Positions 51,992 through 61,094 of a DNA stretch of 64,000 bases are shown here, piece after piece. The first letter of the stretch is position 1. The number at the start of each line of letters is the position of its first letter. This DNA comes from Sedimentitalea nanhaiensis DSM 24252 (lineage in GTDB: Bacteria > Pseudomonadota > Alphaproteobacteria > Rhodobacterales > Rhodobacteraceae), in NCBI RefSeq assembly GCF_000473225.1, contig NZ_KI421509.1:3652834-3716833 (forward strand). Reading direction: 5' to 3'. The notes beneath the pieces are model-generated. The model made no database searches. It was not told where the DNA came from and saw nothing but the letters and a program-made list of their open reading frames with translations. The translations under genes were made by a program, and so were the position numbers.

Positions 51992-52022
51992 CGCTTACAC
52001 CCTCTAGCTACTGTAGGTTCAA
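51992..52022 (-). promoter_or_regulatory. MerR-family (CadR/PbrR-type) promoter, box 3
   Basis: Minus strand: -35 TTGAAC (52022-52017), spacer CTACAGTAGCTAGAGGGTG (19 bp), -10 TAAGCG (51997-51992). It points to the SCO-led 13-gene operon ending at 41346. Confidence 0.85.
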
Positions 52023-52430
52023 GCGTGATTCTTGCCCTGCGGCAGCACGTCACGCACCTGTGAAGCTAATGCTCTCTATTCAGCGCTTCAAAACCTGCCG
52101 TCACTCAATGTTTCGCTGCTTCGTCTGACCCTGCAGGTGGCCATCAAGGGAAGGCAACGGCAATTTCCGCTAAATCCGACGCCTGCGGAAACCGGGCCTG
52201 CAGATACAAAGCTGCTACGCAGATGCACTGCAAGCATGGGTCATTTTTTAAGGTATCAGTCTAAAATAACGCTTGAACCTACAGCGACTGCAGGAACTAC
52301 AAAGGACGCGAATCAACTGTCGGATCCTGCTCACGGCATGCACGCGCAAAGAACTTCATCCCATTCGGTTTTCCGCCCAACCCCAACTCGGTTGCGATTC
52401 ACAGAAGCGAACACAGGCGGAAAGTGGAGA
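52023..52430 (+). other. 408-bp gene-free stretch with one metal-type promoter
   Basis: Divergent region between the SCO-led and ccmF operons. Only box 4 (52273-52303) and the RBS of the small ORF at 52431 are seen. No gene or repeat supported. Confidence 0.5.
52273..52303 (+). promoter_or_regulatory. MerR-family (CadR/PbrR-type) promoter, box 4
   Basis: -35 TTGAAC (52273-52278), spacer CTACAGCGACTGCAGGAAC (19 bp), -10 TACAAA (52298-52303). Drives the ccmFGHI cluster. Confidence 0.8.
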
Positions 52431-52541
52431 ATGTCGCGATATGATCTCACTAGAATGGACGATGAACATGCTGAACTATCCCGATGCGGAAACCTTGTCC
52501 GGCTCGGATGCAGAAGCGCTACTCAGGAGGACGCAAAATGA
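52431..52541 (+). CDS. 36-aa ORF coupled to ccmF
   Basis: ATG 52431 with GTGGAG upstream; its TGA overlaps the ccmF ATG as ATGA. Polar and not recognisable. Could act as a translated leader. It might also be an accidental frame, since ccmF has its own AGGAGG. Confidence 0.35.
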   Translation: MSRYDLTRMDDEHAELSRCGNLVRLGCRSATQEDAK

Positions 52542-54529
52542 CACCTGAGATCGGACAATTCGCCCTTACCCTCGCGCTTGCCGTCGCGATTGTTCAAAGC
52601 ATCTTGCCAATTGTCGGAGCAAGCACGGGACGCGTGCTTTGGATGGAAAGTGCAAAGACAACAGCGGTGCTTCAGGTGACGTTAGTTGCAATTGCGTTTG
52701 GCGCGCTCATGCGCTCCTTTGTTGTCAGTGATTTCACGGTTCGAAACGTGGTTGAAAATTCCCACTCTCTGAAGCCGATGATCTTCAAGGTTGCCGGCAC
52801 TTGGGGCAGCCACGAAGGGTCTCTAGTTCTCTGGACCTTTATTCTCGTACTTTTCGGGGCTGGGGTCGCGCTGCTGGGCAGAAACATTCCGGTTGGTCTC
52901 AAAGCGCGAACTCTATCCGTTCAAGCCTGGATCAGCGTCGGTTTCCTGAGCTTCATGCTCTTTACATCCAATCCGTTCGAGCGGGTGTTTCCGCCGCCTC
53001 TGGATGGCACAGACCTTAATCCTCTGCTGCAGGACATCGGGTTGGCGATGCATCCCCCGCTCTTGTATTTTGGGTATGTCGGCTTCTCGATCGTCTTCTC
53101 CTTCGCGGTCGCGGCTCTGATAGAGGGTCGGGTGGATCCCGCATGGGCGCGTTGGGTGCGGCCTTGGACTCTGACGGCCTGGATCAGCCTCACTGCGGGG
53201 ATCGCACTCGGCTCTTGGTGGGCCTATTACGAACTTGGCTGGGGCGGCTGGTGGTTTTGGGACCCGGTGGAAAACGCATCCTTCATGCCATGGCTGCTGG
53301 GTACGGCACTCCTGCACTCCGCTATCGTCACGGAAAAGCGGGACACGTTCAAAAGCTGGACCATTCTTTTGGCCATCCTGACCTTTTCACTGTCACTTCT
53401 GGGGACATTTATCGTCCGATCCGGCATTTTGACATCCGTTCACGCGTTCGCGGTCGACCCGGCGCGCGGCGTGTACATTCTCGGCCTTCTTGGCGTAACC
53501 ATTGTCGGCTCACTGACACTTTACGCATGGCGCGCGCCTCAGCTTGGATCGGGTGGCGTATTTCGGCCGATTAGCCGCGAGGCGGGGCTTTTGCTCAACA
53601 ACCTTCTGCTCGCGACCGCAACGGCGACCGTCCTTTTTGGAACACTCTATCCGTTGTTTGTGGAAGCGGTGACTGATGAAAAGATCTCTGTAGGACCACC
53701 GTATTTCAACGCGACGTTTATCCCTTTCATGCTGCCGCTAGTCATCATCATGGGAATTGGCCCATTCCTGTCTTGGAAACGGGCCGATCTTCCCGGTATC
53801 TGGCAGCGGCTGCGTTTGGTTTTTGGTATCGCGATTGGTGTTGCGGGGATCGTTTGGTACCTTCAGACAGACGGGCCCCTGCTTGCAGTGGTCTCAATAG
53901 GGATTGCAGCCTGGGTTTTTGTTGCAACGTTGCGCGAATGGGCGTTGCGCATCAAGCTCTTTGATTTACCCCTTTCACAGTCGCTGCGTCGCGCGCGGAA
54001 CTTGCCGCGCGCTGCGCACGGTATGACGCTCGCGCATCTTGGCGTTGCAATGCTTGTGCTTGGGTTTGTAGGTTCCACAGCCTGGAAGGAAGAACGTGTT
54101 CTTTTCGCAGAACCGGGGACGACCGTGGAAATCGCCGGTTTTGAGGTAATATTCGACGGTGTCGAACGGTTGCGTGGTCCAAACTACATCGCACAACAAG
54201 GCCAGCTTCGCGTCTTGAAAGATGGACGGGAGATTACGCTTCTTCGTCCGGAGCGCAGAAACTATCCAGTTGCGGGGACGTCCACAACCGAATCTGCAAT
54301 CCGATCAACGCTCAGAGGTGATCTCTACGTCACCATCAGTGAGCCTGCGACCGAAAAGGCGTCGGGCCAGTGGAATTTGCGCATTCTCTACGAACCACTG
54401 GTTAATTGGATATGGATCGGAGCGACGATGCTGGTGCTTGGCGGGTCCCTTTCGCTATCGGACCGCAGATTGCGGGTGGGTGCGCCGTCGCCAAAAAGCC
54501 GGTCGTCAGCGCTTCAACCGGCGGAATGA
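52538..54529 (+). CDS. ccmF: heme lyase subunit CcmF
   Basis: 663 aa, about 15 spans, with the heme-handling WWD motif GWGGWWFWDPVENASFMPW (about residue 236) and conserved His residues (HAF, HPPLLYFGY). Joins heme to apocytochrome c with CcmH/I. AGGAGG 8 nt upstream. First main gene after box 4; ccmE and ccmABCD are not in the window. Confidence 0.95.
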   Translation: MTPEIGQFALTLALAVAIVQSILPIVGASTGRVLWMESAKTTAVLQVTLVAIAFGALMRSFVVSDFTVRNVVENSHSLKPMIFKVAGTWGSHEGSLVLWTFILVLFGAGVALLGRNIPVGLKARTLSVQAWISVGFLSFMLFTSNPFERVFPPPLDGTDLNPLLQDIGLAMHPPLLYFGYVGFSIVFSFAVAALIEGRVDPAWARWVRPWTLTAWISLTAGIALGSWWAYYELGWGGWWFWDPVENASFMPWLLGTALLHSAIVTEKRDTFKSWTILLAILTFSLSLLGTFIVRSGILTSVHAFAVDPARGVYILGLLGVTIVGSLTLYAWRAPQLGSGGVFRPISREAGLLLNNLLLATATATVLFGTLYPLFVEAVTDEKISVGPPYFNATFIPFMLPLVIIMGIGPFLSWKRADLPGIWQRLRLVFGIAIGVAGIVWYLQTDGPLLAVVSIGIAAWVFVATLREWALRIKLFDLPLSQSLRRARNLPRAAHGMTLAHLGVAMLVLGFVGSTAWKEERVLFAEPGTTVEIAGFEVIFDGVERLRGPNYIAQQGQLRVLKDGREITLLRPERRNYPVAGTSTTESAIRSTLRGDLYVTISEPATEKASGQWNLRILYEPLVNWIWIGATMLVLGGSLSLSDRRLRVGAPSPKSRSSALQPAE

Positions 54530-54530
54530 T

Positions 54531-55085
54531 ATGATGAAGAAAATCCTTCTCGCGATGCCAGCGCTGGTCGCAGTGGTCTTGGGTGGATTTTTGTTCTGGG
54601 GGCTCAACCCAGACCGAGATCCTAACGCAATTCCTTCCGCTTTGGTCTCCGAACCAGTTCCGGATTTTGAGCTTCCACCGGTAGAGAGCACGCAGACCCC
54701 CGGACTGTCGGCCGCAGCCCTTCGTAGCATTGGCGAGCCGGTTTTGGTCAATGTATTCGCTTCATGGTGCGTGCCCTGTCGTGCTGAGCATGCGGTGCTA
54801 ACCAGGCTTGTTGAACAGGACGGTGTTCGGCTGATGGGGATTAACTACATGGACAAACCAGCAGATGCCGCAAACTGGCTGGAGGAGCTTGGCAACCCCT
54901 ATGAGAGGATCGGATCAGACAGCGAGGGCCGGGTCGGTATCGAATGGGGTATTTCGGGGGTGCCTGAGACGTTTGTGATCGATGCGAACGGTATCGTAGT
55001 CTATCGCTACGTTGGTCCCATTGTGACGCCAGAGGCACAGGATGAAATTCGTGCTGCGTTGGCCGCAGCAGGTGGTCAATCATGA
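54531..55085 (+). CDS. ccmG: DsbE/CcmG thiol:disulfide oxidoreductase
   Basis: 184 aa with N-terminal anchor, active site FASWCVPCRAEHA (about residue 80), GISGVPETFVIDANG. Reduces apocytochrome c for heme attachment. Starts 2 bp after ccmF and overlaps ccmH. CcdA at 60327 could supply electrons. Confidence 0.93.
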   Translation: MMKKILLAMPALVAVVLGGFLFWGLNPDRDPNAIPSALVSEPVPDFELPPVESTQTPGLSAAALRSIGEPVLVNVFASWCVPCRAEHAVLTRLVEQDGVRLMGINYMDKPADAANWLEELGNPYERIGSDSEGRVGIEWGISGVPETFVIDANGIVVYRYVGPIVTPEAQDEIRAALAAAGGQS

Positions 55086-55567
55086 AGAGTTGGCTCTATT
55101 CACTGGTGCTGATGCTTGCCGCAACAACCGCGGCATGGGCTGTGGAGCCAGATGAGTTGCTGGATGATCCGGTGCTTGAGTCGCGCGCCCGGGAGCTCTC
55201 AAAGCAGCTACGCTGCGTTGTCTGCCAGAATCAGGATATCGATAGCTCAAATGCGGGTGTTGCCCGAACGATGCGCACCTTGCTGCGCGAACGTCTGATT
55301 GCAGGTGAAACAAATGACGAGATCATTGCGTTTTTCGTAGATCGATATGGTGACTTCGTCCTGTTCAGGCCGCGACTGAAACCCGCCACGTATCTGTTGT
55401 GGTTCGGACCAGCGGTTCTTTTTGCCGTTGGGATTGGCGTTGTCTTTGTCACAATCAGGTGCCGAAGCAGGGCCGTTCTTGATGGCACTGCTGATCCACT
55501 GAGCCCCGATGAAGAGCGTGAGTTCGAAGCCATTTTTCATGAAAATGAAGGACGGAGAGACCCATGA
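55082..55567 (+). CDS. ccmH: cytochrome c-type biogenesis protein CcmH
   Basis: 161 aa, signal peptide and periplasmic Cys motif LRCVVCQNQ (about residues 43-51), followed by a TM anchor (about 103-125). Part of the apocytochrome reduction and heme lyase complex. Overlaps both neighbours by 4 bp. Confidence 0.93.
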   Translation: MKSWLYSLVLMLAATTAAWAVEPDELLDDPVLESRARELSKQLRCVVCQNQDIDSSNAGVARTMRTLLRERLIAGETNDEIIAFFVDRYGDFVLFRPRLKPATYLLWFGPAVLFAVGIGVVFVTIRCRSRAVLDGTADPLSPDEEREFEAIFHENEGRRDP

Positions 55568-56715
55568 TTTGGTTGGTGTTAGGCGCGATGGCATCCATCA
55601 CTGTCCTTCTGTTCTTGTCCGGTCTCTATCGAACGGGTGAAGTCCTGAACAGAAAGGATGGAGCGTTGGTTATCCTCAAGGATCAGCTTTCCGAAATTGA
55701 TACTGATCAAGAGCGGAATCTGATATCCGTTACCGAGGCCGACGCGGCCAGGGTTGAAATCAAACGCCGCATTCTGGCTGCCGGTCGGCTTGCGACACGT
55801 GAATCGTCGCGCGCAAGTGGGCGAAGCACCATCTTCGCGTCCGCCATTGCCACGCCATTGGTAGCCTTCGCTCTGTATTCTCAAATCGGCTCGCCACAGA
55901 TCGAAAGCCAGCCTCTGGCGTCTCGCGCATCTGAAACCCAGGAAGCCGCAAACCTCTCAGAGTTGACCCAGAGACTAAAAACCCGGCTTGAAGCAGACGA
56001 GTCTGGTGGACCAAGTGATGGTTGGGTTCTGCTCGGTCAGACCTATATGCGTATGGCTCGTTACGATGATGCCGCCGATGCATTCGAACGCGTCACTGTC
56101 CGCGACAATGCAGATATCTCAACCCTATTGCTATATGCCGAGGCCTTGATCGCAGCCGAGAACGGGATCGTGACGCCGCAAGCGGAAAGCGTGATCGAAC
56201 GCGCATCGGAGATGGACCCCGATGATCCAGGCCCAATTTTCTATAGAGCCCGGATCCTCGAACAGGACGGGGTTCCAGATGAAGCGAGGACGCTTTTGAT
56301 CGAGCGCCTCAAGAGAGCGGATCGCGCCTATCCGTGGATGGAACTTTTCCTGTCTGTCGCCAACCGATTGGGGGAACAGGTTGGAGAGAGCCCTGTCACC
56401 CTAGCTGATTTCTTTCCGGACTCTCGGGACGCGCGTAGCCCCGGTGCGGCCGATATCGAGGCCGCTCAGGACATGTCGGTCGAGGAACGCAGCGCTTTCG
56501 TCCGCTCCATGGTTGACCGCTTGGCGGCGCGATTGTTGGATGACCAAGACAATCTTGAAGGATGGCTTCGGCTTGCGGAGGCGTACAGTGTATTGGGTGA
56601 CTTTGATGCTGCCCAGAACGCCGCCGACAATGCGCGCACCTTGGCCGAAAGCCTTCCGGAAACCGACCCTATGCGTGCCGCCGCCACGGCCCGATTGGAT
56701 CGGATCAACAAATAA
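55564..56715 (+). CDS. ccmI: cytochrome c biogenesis protein CcmI
   Basis: 383 aa: two N-terminal spans (about residues 1-20 and 95-110) with a cytoplasmic loop, then a periplasmic TPR region (about 140-380) that holds apocytochrome c. Last gene of the cluster. Confidence 0.9.
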   Translation: MIWLVLGAMASITVLLFLSGLYRTGEVLNRKDGALVILKDQLSEIDTDQERNLISVTEADAARVEIKRRILAAGRLATRESSRASGRSTIFASAIATPLVAFALYSQIGSPQIESQPLASRASETQEAANLSELTQRLKTRLEADESGGPSDGWVLLGQTYMRMARYDDAADAFERVTVRDNADISTLLLYAEALIAAENGIVTPQAESVIERASEMDPDDPGPIFYRARILEQDGVPDEARTLLIERLKRADRAYPWMELFLSVANRLGEQVGESPVTLADFFPDSRDARSPGAADIEAAQDMSVEERSAFVRSMVDRLAARLLDDQDNLEGWLRLAEAYSVLGDFDAAQNAADNARTLAESLPETDPMRAAATARLDRINK

Positions 56716-56759
56716 ATTGGGGCCGCGTGGTCTCAGATACATAACAGCTTTCCTTTCAC

Positions 56760-56786
56760 CTGAAACTAAACCACTGTAGGTTCTGC
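56760..56786. promoter_or_regulatory. degenerate CadR/PbrR-like half-site between convergent genes
   Basis: The minus strand reads GAACCTACAGTGGTTTAG, close to boxes 3 and 5, but the -35 is CAGAAC and the -10 poor. It lies between convergent ccmI and dsbD, where a promoter would be antisense. Possibly a binding relic. Confidence 0.3.
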
Positions 56787-56814
56787 CTCCCTTGAGCAAT
56801 GCAACGGCACTATG

Positions 56815-58917
56815 TCATCGTTTTCGGACAGCGCTGAGATTGGCAGCCGACAGTGCTTCGAGAACGGCATCCGCAGATAGTAGTTCAGATAAAATGATAC
56901 CTTCAGGAGCATCTGGACCGTAGACGATGTTGAGCGGAATTGCGTATCTGCCGTGCGCCTCGAGATAGGATTGGATTTTCGCGTCCGGTCGCGTCCAATC
57001 CGCGCGCATCGCAATCACGCCTTCCTCGCCAAGTGCTCCCAAAACTGGTTCACGATCCAGGACCAGGGTTTTGTTTGCTTTACAAGTGATGCACCAATCC
57101 GCAGTAACGTCCACGAAGACAGTTTTGCCCTGCGACACTTCACGCGCGATCCGGGACCGGTCGAACTCGACCCAGTAAGAAGTGATCGAGGCTGTTACAT
57201 CATCGGAGCTTTTTGGCAGCAGTGCAGGGGCCGCCAACGTCATGCCCAAAACCGCAGTCATTCCCCACAGCAAACCGTTACGAGGCTGAACCTGATAGGC
57301 TCTCGCCGCCAGTACGATGAGCCCAAGACCCAGCAGCACCAGGCCTGTGAGAGTTGGCGACGTCACACCAATCAAGACCCAGCATAGCCATGCAACGGTT
57401 CCGGCAAGCAGCAATCCGAGAACGATCTTCACGCTTATCATCCAGGGTCCCGGTTTGGGCAGTCGAGACAGGAAACCAGGCCAAGCGGCAACCAGAATAT
57501 ATGGCAGTGCAAGCCCAATCCCCATCGCTGTGAAAACCGCAAGTATATCGCCTGTCGTGCCAGAAAGGGCGAAGGCAATGGCTGTCCCCAGCAACGGGGC
57601 TGAACAAGGCGTTGCAAGTATCGCAGCCAGAGCGCCGGTGGAGAAGTCTTCGGCATACCCCCGCCCAAAGCGGCCAGATAGCCTAACCATCCAGCTGCTG
57701 GGCAAAGAAATTTCAAAAACTCCAAACAAATTTGCCGCAAAGAGTCCGACAACGAGAATGAGTGCAATTAGGAAATATGCATTCTGAAACTGCACACCCC
57801 ATCCAACGGCATATCCGAGCGTCTGCAGCGCTATGACCGCCAAGGCCAGCACCCACATAAAAGCAACAGTTCCCACAGCCGTAGCGAGAAATCCCGCGCG
57901 CAATTGTGAAAGGGAGCGATTCTTCATTCGGAGCGCCGACCCGAACTTAATCGATAGAACTGGCAAGACGCATGGCATTGCGTTCAGTATCAACCCTCCC
58001 AGGAAGGACAGCAAGAGAATCGGGAAAAACTGACCCCTATCTTGGCTGGTCTCGGATGCGTAAGGTGGCGCAGGTACAACGTCGGTAGTGTTCACATCAT
58101 CGAATGTAACCGCGACATCCTCGTCTACGACCGTAATTCGAAGGGAGGTTTGTTCCTCGCTTAACGCGAGAATCGGGATACTTGCCCAGAGACCGGTGTG
58201 ATCACTTGTAAGGCGGATGTCGGGTGCGCCGAATGCAGAGCCTGCACCAAACTCTGGAAAAAGATCGGGATTGTTCCAGCCAGAAGGCCGCGTCATTTGA
58301 ACAACCAATGCCTGATCCTGCTTCAGCGATGCGCCCGAGACCGCTATTGCACTTTCTGGCCCTGCAACAGGTACGCGAGCGGCCCATGTCGCGATATCGG
58401 TCGCGGCTTTCGCATCGACGCCCGTTCCCAATGGCACAGGGAGTGTCAATTCAAACCTTTCCGGAATGCACACATTGGAGCAGATCAGCAGATCGACGAG
58501 TCCCTTCAGCTCGGCCGCTCTATCAGAGTTCGCAAGCCGCAACTGCAATGGAAATATTACTTGTTTGGCATAGCCGAAATTTTCAATTCCGAAGGCGCGG
58601 AAACGCGTGGGTGCGGGCCAAAGCATGTCGACGGATTCAAGGTTTGTGGACCCCTCCCAATCGATCTCTGGCGGCAGGCCAACCTCGCCTGGCGACCGCC
58701 AGTACGCTTTCCATCCTTCCTCCAGTTCAATCTTCAAACCCGCCGAAAGGAACTGCGATCCTGGGGCGATTCCTGCTTCCGCGACGATCAAACGTGCCGT
58801 CAGAACTTCGGAACGATACGCATTGGATTCCAAGGCGCGAACAGGGCTTGCCACAAAAACAAGAAAGAGTGCGAGACTGATAAGCAATCCCTGATACCCT
58901 GCCAAGGTTGTACGCAT
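56815..58917 (-). CDS. DsbD/ScsB-type thiol:disulfide interchange protein
   Basis: 700 aa, signal peptide, N-terminal periplasmic domain with ICSNVCIPE cysteines (about residue 150), eight spans with MPCVLPVLSIKFGSAL and TPCSAPLLGTAIAFAL redox Cys, and a C-terminal thioredoxin domain VDVTADWCITCKANK (about residue 612). Carries electrons from cytoplasm to periplasm; ScsB relatives act in copper tolerance. Promoter box 5 lies 430 bp upstream. Confidence 0.9.
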   Translation of the reverse strand: MRTTLAGYQGLLISLALFLVFVASPVRALESNAYRSEVLTARLIVAEAGIAPGSQFLSAGLKIELEEGWKAYWRSPGEVGLPPEIDWEGSTNLESVDMLWPAPTRFRAFGIENFGYAKQVIFPLQLRLANSDRAAELKGLVDLLICSNVCIPERFELTLPVPLGTGVDAKAATDIATWAARVPVAGPESAIAVSGASLKQDQALVVQMTRPSGWNNPDLFPEFGAGSAFGAPDIRLTSDHTGLWASIPILALSEEQTSLRITVVDEDVAVTFDDVNTTDVVPAPPYASETSQDRGQFFPILLLSFLGGLILNAMPCVLPVLSIKFGSALRMKNRSLSQLRAGFLATAVGTVAFMWVLALAVIALQTLGYAVGWGVQFQNAYFLIALILVVGLFAANLFGVFEISLPSSWMVRLSGRFGRGYAEDFSTGALAAILATPCSAPLLGTAIAFALSGTTGDILAVFTAMGIGLALPYILVAAWPGFLSRLPKPGPWMISVKIVLGLLLAGTVAWLCWVLIGVTSPTLTGLVLLGLGLIVLAARAYQVQPRNGLLWGMTAVLGMTLAAPALLPKSSDDVTASITSYWVEFDRSRIAREVSQGKTVFVDVTADWCITCKANKTLVLDREPVLGALGEEGVIAMRADWTRPDAKIQSYLEAHGRYAIPLNIVYGPDAPEGIILSELLSADAVLEALSAANLSAVRKR

Positions 58918-59180
58918 ATTCTGACCTCTTTTTCTTCGCGCTCAGTCTCGGGAAGTTACAGCAACGTGCTAGTCCCGAACGCCTTTGTGACGGCGTCGAC
59001 CCCTCAAACAGTGGGCAGAGCCAAGACTCCGACTAACTAGGCGACAGCGATGCTCGTCTGGGCTTCCTACAAAACAGTCGTTTTTCCGCGTCGAACACAA
59101 GCTGGACCCGCTCTCCATGGTGTCGCGCTCTCAGGCTAGCGCCGTTTCAAGGTTAGTCCTTTTTTGTCTGTTCACGATAC

Positions 59181-59312
59181 TTACGATAGTGCGCCCGTCG
59201 AGACCCGATGCTGGGCGACAAAATAGTCGCACCACAACAACGACCAGATGAAAACGAGCGCCGCCACACCCGCCAAAACCCGTAGTACTTTCTGAAGACC
59301 TGATAGCCGCAC
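59181..59312 (-). pseudogene. SCO N-terminal fragment from a duplication
   Basis: A GTG at 59312 opens 43 residues of which the first 27 (RLSGLQKVLRVLAGVAALVF) match the SCO at 51353, then lose similarity and stop at TAA 59181. Part of a block (59221-59380) copied from 51865-52022. Confidence 0.7.
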
Positions 59313-59380
59313 GCCGCTCCGCCCGAATTTGATTCTATATTTTAGGCGCGTTTACACCCTCTAGCTACTGTAGGTTCAAG
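59221..59380. repeat. 160-bp duplication of the SCO promoter region
   Basis: About 90% identical to 51865-52022, including spacers and the box 3 promoter. Direct orientation. Places a metal-type promoter in front of dsbD. Confidence 0.8.
59349..59379 (-). promoter_or_regulatory. MerR-family (CadR/PbrR-type) promoter, box 5
   Basis: Minus strand: -35 TTGAAC (59379-59374), spacer CTACAGTAGCTAGAGGGTG (19 bp), -10 TAAACG (59354-59349). Copy of box 3, now upstream of dsbD. Confidence 0.8.
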
Positions 59381-59451
59381 ACCTATTCTGGATGAAAGAG
59401 CGATGTTCACTGACCTGTGAGATGCCGAGCGGAACTTGTGCAAAAAAACGC

Positions 59452-59482
59452 TTAAAGCTACACGGGCTGTAGATAGTTTGGA
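59452..59482 (+). promoter_or_regulatory. MerR-family (CadR/PbrR-type) promoter, box 6
   Basis: -35 TTAAAG (59452-59457), spacer CTACACGGGCTGTAGATAG (19 bp), -10 TTTGGA (59477-59482, weak). CTAC...GTAG dyad. Precedes the MerR-family gene by 9 bp and would allow autoregulation. Confidence 0.65.
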
Positions 59483-59490
59483 GAGGTGAT

Positions 59491-59919
59491 ATGCTCACAA
59501 TCGGCACTTTGGCAAAAAGGACCGGGACGAAGGTGCAGACGATCCGCTATTACGAGCAGATCGGACTCCTGCCCGAGCCCGGGCGATCGGCTGGCGGTCA
59601 GCGGCGCTATGGAGATAGTGAGCTTGACCGCTTGTCTTTCGTCCGGCATGCGCGGCAACTCGGGTTCTCGCTGGACGCAATCCGTGAGCTTCTTGATCTG
59701 AGCGATCATCCAGACAAGTCGTGCGCGGAGGCCGATGCCATCGCTCGCCGACAACTCAAGCAGGTTGAGCAACGTATGGCCCGACTTGAAGCCCTTCGGA
59801 CAGAATTGCAGAGGATGGTGCACGAATGCAGCGGCGGGCACACGGCCGATTGCCGTGTGCTGGAGGTGTTGCGCGACCATTCCGAGTGCCTGACGGACCA
59901 CGACGAGATCGGCGCCTGA
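59491..59919 (+). CDS. CadR/PbrR/ZntR-like MerR-family regulator
   Basis: 142 aa. Winged helix [16 protein letters not shown]; divalent-metal cysteines at 78, 113 and 121 ([21 protein letters not shown]) with another Cys at 133. This Cys pattern fits Cd/Pb/Zn sensors rather than Cu(I) or Hg(II) types. The best local candidate for reading boxes 1-8. GAGGTG lies just before the ATG. Confidence 0.88.
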   Translation: MLTIGTLAKRTGTKVQTIRYYEQIGLLPEPGRSAGGQRRYGDSELDRLSFVRHARQLGFSLDAIRELLDLSDHPDKSCAEADAIARRQLKQVEQRMARLEALRTELQRMVHECSGGHTADCRVLEVLRDHSECLTDHDEIGA

Positions 59920-59920
59920 G

Positions 59921-60247
59921 ATGACCGCAGTGCTCGTCTATCCGCTCGCGGCCTTGGCTGAGATCGCCGGATGCTTTGCCATCTGGGCATGGTGGCGTCT
60001 TGGCGCGTCCCCACTTTGGCTTGTCCCCGGTGTGGCGGCGCTGGTGGCGTTCGGCTGGCTTCTGGCTCAGGTCGACACTGTGGCTGCGGGACGCGCCTTT
60101 GCCGCCTATGGTGGGATCTATATTGCCGCGTCCATTCTCTGGATGTGGCTCGCCGAAGGGCACCGGCCGGACAGGTGGGATCTGCTCGGCACCACTGTAT
60201 GCTTGTTGGGTGCCGCCATCATCCTCGCGGCACCCCGCGGAGCGTAA
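59921..60247 (+). CDS. ynfA: YnfA/UPF0060 small multidrug-like membrane protein
   Basis: 108 aa, four spans, [15 protein letters not shown] and [18 protein letters not shown] typical of UPF0060. Some members are linked to drug or cation efflux. Starts 1 bp past the regulator stop. Confidence 0.9.
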   Translation: MTAVLVYPLAALAEIAGCFAIWAWWRLGASPLWLVPGVAALVAFGWLLAQVDTVAAGRAFAAYGGIYIAASILWMWLAEGHRPDRWDLLGTTVCLLGAAIILAAPRGA

Positions 60248-60257
60248 TAAAACGGCA

Positions 60258-60288
60258 TTGCTCCTACAGTAGCTTTAGCTTTTACAAC
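60258..60288 (+). promoter_or_regulatory. MerR-family (CadR/PbrR-type) promoter, box 7
   Basis: -35 TTGCTC (60258-60263), spacer CTACAGTAGCTTTAGCTTT (19 bp), -10 TACAAC (60283-60288). Drives ccdA at 60327. Confidence 0.8.
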
Positions 60289-60326
60289 GGTGCGCGTTTC
60301 ACAGGCTAAAGCAAGGCAGGAATTGA

Positions 60327-61061
60327 ATGTTCGAAATTTCAGGTGTTGGAATCGTCGCGGCCTTTCTGGGTGGTGCTATTTCCTTTCTGTCGCCTTGCGT
60401 CCTGCCTCTTGCACCTGGCTACGTTTCTTACATCGCGGGACAGCCCGCCGCAAAAGCCGGGGCGACGCGCAGCTTTGCCGAACGGGCGCGCAGCGTGGTC
60501 CTGAGTTTGTGGTTCGTGCTCGGATTTTCGACAGTCTTCGTGGCGCTCGGGGCCGGGGCAAGTCTTTTGGGCGGGATGCTCTTGCGCTGGAAATACGAAC
60601 TCGGGCTTGCGGGTGGCGTTTTGATCGTCTTGTTCGGACTTGTCATGATGGGCGCGATCAAGATCCCGGCCATGATGCGTGACACGAGGCCCGACGTGAA
60701 AGTCGACGGCGGCAGCGCCGTCGGAGCCTACCTTTTGGGCCTTGCCTTTGCATTTGGCTGGACGCCCTGCATAGGCCCTGTGCTCGGGTCGATCCTGGCA
60801 GTGACCGCGACATCTGGGGCGGACGGGATGGCCTTGCTGGCAATCTACTCCGCAGGACTTGGACTACCGTTTCTGATCATAGCGCTCTTCACCAACGAGA
60901 TTGCAGGCAGGCTCAAGCGGATCGGTGCTGCTGGTCGATGGCTCTATCGTATATCGGGCGGTCTGATGGTGCTGATGGGTATCGGCGTGATGACGGGTCA
61001 GATCAGCCGCCTTGCCTTCTGGCTGCTCGAAACCTTCCCGGCCCTTGGCACGATCGGATAA
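60327..61061 (+). CDS. ccdA: CcdA/DsbD-like thiol transporter, second copy
   Basis: 244 aa, six spans, SFLSPCVLPLAPGYVSY and FGWTPCIGPVLG redox cysteines. About as long as, and clearly homologous to, the copy at 24517. Likely electron donor to CcmG (54531). Confidence 0.92.
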   Translation: MFEISGVGIVAAFLGGAISFLSPCVLPLAPGYVSYIAGQPAAKAGATRSFAERARSVVLSLWFVLGFSTVFVALGAGASLLGGMLLRWKYELGLAGGVLIVLFGLVMMGAIKIPAMMRDTRPDVKVDGGSAVGAYLLGLAFAFGWTPCIGPVLGSILAVTATSGADGMALLAIYSAGLGLPFLIIALFTNEIAGRLKRIGAAGRWLYRISGGLMVLMGIGVMTGQISRLAFWLLETFPALGTIG

Positions 61062-61094
61062 AATCATGATCGAAAGTGACATTTGAGAAAAGGC

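Larger units (their letters stand above)
58918..59490 (-). other. 573-bp stretch with a duplicated promoter and gene fragment
   Basis: Contains the duplicated box 5 promoter and SCO N-terminal fragment (59181-59380), box 6 at 59452, and no other gene. Confidence 0.6.

Noticed and set aside
58930..58975. Possible metal box just upstream of dsbD
   Set aside because: CTAG and CTGTA are seven bases apart instead of three and the hexamers are poor.
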